A stretch of 64,000 nucleotides of DNA from assembly GCA_016458225.1 (NCBI GenBank), contig JAEMGR010000022.1:1-64000 (forward strand). Reading direction: 5' to 3'. Positions 62,301 to 64,000 of the stretch are shown here, in pieces. Made by a program: the position numbers and the translations under genes. A model generated the notes under the pieces. It was given only the letters and a program-made list of their open reading frames with translations. It had not been told where the DNA came from and ran no database searches. The stretch's first letter is position 1. Every line of letters starts with the position of its first letter. The DNA is from Myxococcaceae bacterium JPH2. Lineage in GTDB: Bacteria > Myxococcota > Myxococcia > Myxococcales > Myxococcaceae.

Positions 62301-62407
62301 GTATTGGTGGCGATGTCGAGCTGGCCATGTGTATTCCGATTCGCGGTTGGAACATTGGCGCGAGCCAGACCTCGAAAGTAGAGCCGAGGGAAATGGAGGA
62401 TGCTCAT
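59396..62407 (-). CDS. vioB: Violacein biosynthesis iminophenyl-pyruvate dimer synthase VioB
   Basis: VioB is a haem enzyme that couples two indole-3-pyruvate imines from VioA; without VioE the dimer becomes chromopyrrolic acid. The 1003 residues match Chromobacterium VioB (998) throughout: MSILHFPRLYFRGLARANVP, GNNHFSWEN, LWGHYNEYLRTTFNRARWVD, DYAFLYQHVMSYYELIYPFM, LLEIAHEEMIHYLVINN, GKRGGEHHLFLNELTN and the end AQGKLSREA. The C-terminal ferritin-like region holds the HEEMIHY motif. It begins 32 bases after vioA and ends in a TGA that abuts the vioC ATG. Confidence 0.97.
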   Translation of the reverse strand: MSILHFPRLYFRGLARANVPTANRNTHGQLDIATNTVFMEGAPFDLRRPPSEFHAHLKQLAPRFDAEGKPDSGGIFSEAAGYNFGGNNHFSWENVRITGVQLREGDIDTGDSLVGAQLALWGHYNEYLRTTFNRARWVDNHPSRADTTVIYAGQLALSDPHATPHTPALLTASIPRAHSARWVGTGHVVERSHHFLSEEFARSRLFQFSVSKQDTQFLLPPHDALPPSLRTVRHALEDEEVQGLTVQYALFNMSTPRGPDSPVFYDLTGILGLWYRHELETHPTGRLLLPHQPGLGPVVVTVQSDRVSLNMPTAVPFTTRSAQPVSDRHPTHGLGEKLPLGDLSLRSQSGALIASIPEKLYLDYWRHHGVFDVPRLDSAAGSLHLTGAHAQWKEADWVVQSDSNQLFLEAPHPQKGQVFPETITVQCRFRGELASHAALVVQAEDPDILAAHLTPSPQQTGYAQLTLTGRRPGATRVALRADQDSQFIGVRVLPDDWNLDEVPTEQVDYAFLYQHVMSYYELIYPFMSDKVFSLADRCRCETYSRLMWQMCDPLNRDKSYYMPSTRELSLPKSKLFLKYLTNIEGASRTLRPEPRGAQPIGSKAHLVEELKRAIDLELSLLFQYLYAAYSLPNYQQGLQQVQAGRWQLAELELVCGSEDRRLNSGMRGTLLEIAHEEMIHYLVINNVLTALGEPFHAGLPMVGTQARLHFGLDTELSFEPFSAHVLAKFVRFEWPGHIPAPGKSIADLYASIRQGLRELPDLFDPRPGKRGGEHHLFLNELTNQRFPGYQLEVFDRDSALFSIDYVTAQGEGVAVDSPHYESSHFQRLRRMASRFSALERPFEPAVPALRNPTLEPREEGVQVTHEGARALMSLYQGCHELMFSLMTHHFAQRPLGSLRRSRLMNASIDIMTGLLRPLSIALMNTPSGLPGRNAGPPVPEPAHDPVSSDYAVGCQMLAQKCLTLARRAHDLGADLVGVAPIETLEFFHRQLTDLAQGKLSREA

Positions 62408-62439
62408 GGCGTTCGACCCGGAATGGCGTGAGGGCGCTG

Positions 62440-63705
62440 TTACAGTCGATTCTCGGAGGCGCGGGTGAGCTGGTCCTGCAGCAACTGAATGGCCTGATGT
62501 GCGCTGATCAGCCCACCTTCCATCCAGCCGCCATGCGGCGTGTAGGCATCTGAGCAGGCAATGACGCCATTGCGATGGAGGAGGGCGGCCGGCTGCTCGG
62601 CCTTGGATTCAAGACAGAACTCCACCCCATGTGGCCAGTACTTGTGAAAATGGTCCTTGAAGGGAGGTAGGGGTTTGCCTCCGAGGGGGAGCGCCTGCTC
62701 CAGGCAGGCGCGCACCCTGCTCAAATAGATGTCCTCACCTTGCTCCAGGCAGTTCCGCCAATAGTTCGCGTTCTCGCCGTCGGTGTAGAACTGTACGTAC
62801 TTCTCGCCTTTGAAATATATCTTCCTGAGGGGATTGTTGACGATGAGGACCTTGTCGGTCACATGACAGTCCTTCCACCAGGCGCTGTTGAATGTCAGAA
62901 ATCCCTTGAACAAGGGCAGGGAGCCATATCGGTGAGGGCTCCAGTGGGCGGGAAAGCCGACGTTGAGCTGTGTCATGGCGGAAGGTGGAATGGCCAGGAT
63001 GAGGTGGCGCGCGCGATGGAGTCGCGTGGTGCCCTGATGCCTGAAGGCGAGAGCGTGGCCGTCTCCCGTTCGCGAAACGGAGAGCAATCGGTGTCCCATC
63101 CGAAACTCGACCCGGCCCGCATGTGCCTCGAGCTGAAGACGCGTCAGCAGTTGGCCGTAGCCATCCGTTGCATATCGCCATTGATTGAAGGCATCGCCAA
63201 TCAGCCCCTGGGTTTCCGGATGCATCCTGATGATGCTGAAGGCCATGGACGCGGAGACCATTGGCAGGAGGAGGGCGTCATACCCCATGGCCTTGATGAT
63301 TCTCTTCGCCTCGGCCTCTCCCTGATAGTGGCTGACGAAATCCAGGAAGGAGTCATGGGGGTGGTCTCCCACCATGGAGAGCAACCCGAGGAGGGTGGTT
63401 CTCAGTCTTCTTTGCGTGTTGTCTTGATAGAGGGCCTGGGTGAATGGGTAGGTCTCATGCGGATGTTGAAAGGAGTGCATGAGCGCCTGGATGCGTGGAT
63501 GGAGCTGTGGCGAGTAGCGAGCCGCGCCCAGTTCGGTGATTTCCCCGCTATCGAGTCTCTTTGACAGGATGCGGCCCCCCACGTGGGCATTCAAATCAAA
63601 CACTCGGATGCGGAGAGTGTTGCTGGGTGGGGTATTTGCGAGTTGGGTTGCGCAGGTCAATCCTCCGATTCCGGCGCCAACAATGCAGATATCCGAATGA
63701 GGCAT
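62440..63705 (-). CDS. vioA: Violacein biosynthesis L-tryptophan oxidase VioA
   Basis: VioA is the flavin amine oxidase that converts L-tryptophan to indole-3-pyruvate imine, the first step. The 421 residues match Chromobacterium VioA (418): DICIVGAGIGGLTCA for the FAD fold, GAARYSPQLHP, GYDALLLPMVSASMAF, HLILAIPPSAM, YGSLPLFKGFLTF, NPLRKIYFKGEKY and the end SDAYTPHGGWMEGGL. Arg63, Lys267 and Tyr307 occupy the positions of the active-site Arg64, Lys269 and Tyr309. CAGGAA precedes the ATG at 63705. It is the first visible gene of the minus-strand operon vioA-vioB-vioC-vioE. Confidence 0.96.
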   Translation of the reverse strand: MPHSDICIVGAGIGGLTCATQLANTPPSNTLRIRVFDLNAHVGGRILSKRLDSGEITELGAARYSPQLHPRIQALMHSFQHPHETYPFTQALYQDNTQRRLRTTLLGLLSMVGDHPHDSFLDFVSHYQGEAEAKRIIKAMGYDALLLPMVSASMAFSIIRMHPETQGLIGDAFNQWRYATDGYGQLLTRLQLEAHAGRVEFRMGHRLLSVSRTGDGHALAFRHQGTTRLHRARHLILAIPPSAMTQLNVGFPAHWSPHRYGSLPLFKGFLTFNSAWWKDCHVTDKVLIVNNPLRKIYFKGEKYVQFYTDGENANYWRNCLEQGEDIYLSRVRACLEQALPLGGKPLPPFKDHFHKYWPHGVEFCLESKAEQPAALLHRNGVIACSDAYTPHGGWMEGGLISAHQAIQLLQDQLTRASENRL

Positions 63706-64000
63706 CGCAAATTCCTGAACAGAAGAGGGCCCGCTGGGGTGGACCTTCTTCGTTCTGCGCGGATCCCCGCTCGGCCCGTGGAGGCCCGCTGACGAGGATT
63801 TGAATGAAGGCGTGTCGTGTGTGCCAGATGTTGAACGCCACGGCGTTGGCGGGCTCACGCCGCTTGCTTCATGAAGGAGTCGGCTGATGTCTCAGGAGAC
63901 GCCCGCGGCTTTGCCGCGCCGGCGGCTCTGCGTCGATAGGTGCAGCCTCATCTGAGGCCTCTTTCGCTCAGGGACAGGGTTCAGATGCCCACGGGAATGT
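63706..64000. other. Region upstream of vioA up to the window edge
   Basis: About 295 bases hold the vio promoter but no convincing -35/-10 pair was seen. AACGCCACGGCGTT at 63834-63847 is a near-palindrome with 6-base arms. On the plus strand a 22-codon frame starts at ATG 63887 behind GAAGGAG and ends at 63955 (MSQETPAALPRRRLCVDRC...). It is too short to call as a gene. CGCGGC-TTT-GCCGCG at 63904-63918 forms a small hairpin inside it. Confidence 0.35.

Noticed and set aside
1..64000. tRNA, rRNA, CRISPR, insertion sequences, att sites next to the vio cluster
   Set aside because: None could be recognised by eye, and no transposase or integrase was found beside the cluster. Short tRNAs could be missed without a covariance search.

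Overview
The window looks like chromosomal DNA of a GC-rich myxobacterium (Myxococcaceae/Archangiaceae-like). The evidence is high third-position GC across most genes, an adhesin ending in a MYXO-CTERM sorting tail (29763-33215), a HEIGH-motif M57 peptidase of the Myxococcus type (7032-7802), many lipoproteins and secreted hydrolases, and many one-component regulators and hydrolases in short divergent or two-gene units. No rRNA, tRNA, CRISPR array or insertion sequence was recognised. Genus-level assignment is inference.

Layout. 1-10 kb: an edge-truncated M35-like metallopeptidase, a GST/lipoprotein pair, a GlxA-type regulator divergent from a dienelactone hydrolase, a lipoprotein agmatine-deiminase-like enzyme, a SnoaL-like protein, then secreted M57, S1 and S15 peptidases. 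10-23 kb: glycosyltransferase, methyltransferase, a decayed lipoprotein gene, a hydrolase-MerR pair, an AlkB-like dioxygenase, an S33-type hydrolase, a PQQ-repeat protein, a YciI protein, a large S1 protease lipoprotein, a LysM protein with a possible peptidase domain, and a 2OG oxygenase. 23-34 kb: P-loop kinase-like protein, an uncharacterised gene, a PLP decarboxylase divergent from a MocR regulator, two lipoproteins, a PARG-like macrodomain protein and an AgmC-like Ig-repeat adhesin. 34-45 kb: an LRR protein, a Cys-rich lipoprotein, class II UvrA, an ArsR-SRPBCC-DoxX-like unit, O-methyltransferase/TetR and LysR/PfpI divergent pairs, and a Cys-rich lipoprotein. 45.8-48.9 kb: a mosaic of a headless histidine kinase, a headless alpha/beta hydrolase lacking its catalytic serine, and a 614-residue orphan. 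49-57.5 kb: cupin-AraC/old yellow enzyme pair, two alpha/beta hydrolases with an ECF sigma factor, a second YciI protein, an acyl-CoA synthetase and an AraC regulator.

The most striking region is 57.4-63.7 kb on the minus strand: a compact operon vioA-vioB-vioC-vioE, recognisable gene by gene as violacein biosynthesis. vioD, which normally sits between vioC and vioE, is missing; only a 35-base spacer holding a perfect 14-base palindrome is there. From known pathway logic VioA, VioB, VioE and VioC would make deoxyviolacein rather than violacein. The cluster is visibly poorer in G+C than the rest. vioE runs past its usual C-terminus into the 3' end of a convergent AraC gene, which suggests acquisition by transfer with a junction near 57.5 kb. 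I take this vioD-less pigment cluster in a myxobacterial background to be the most interesting system in the window.

Start codons were chosen by hand from ribosome binding sites, signal peptides and family length; where these disagree the entry says so.
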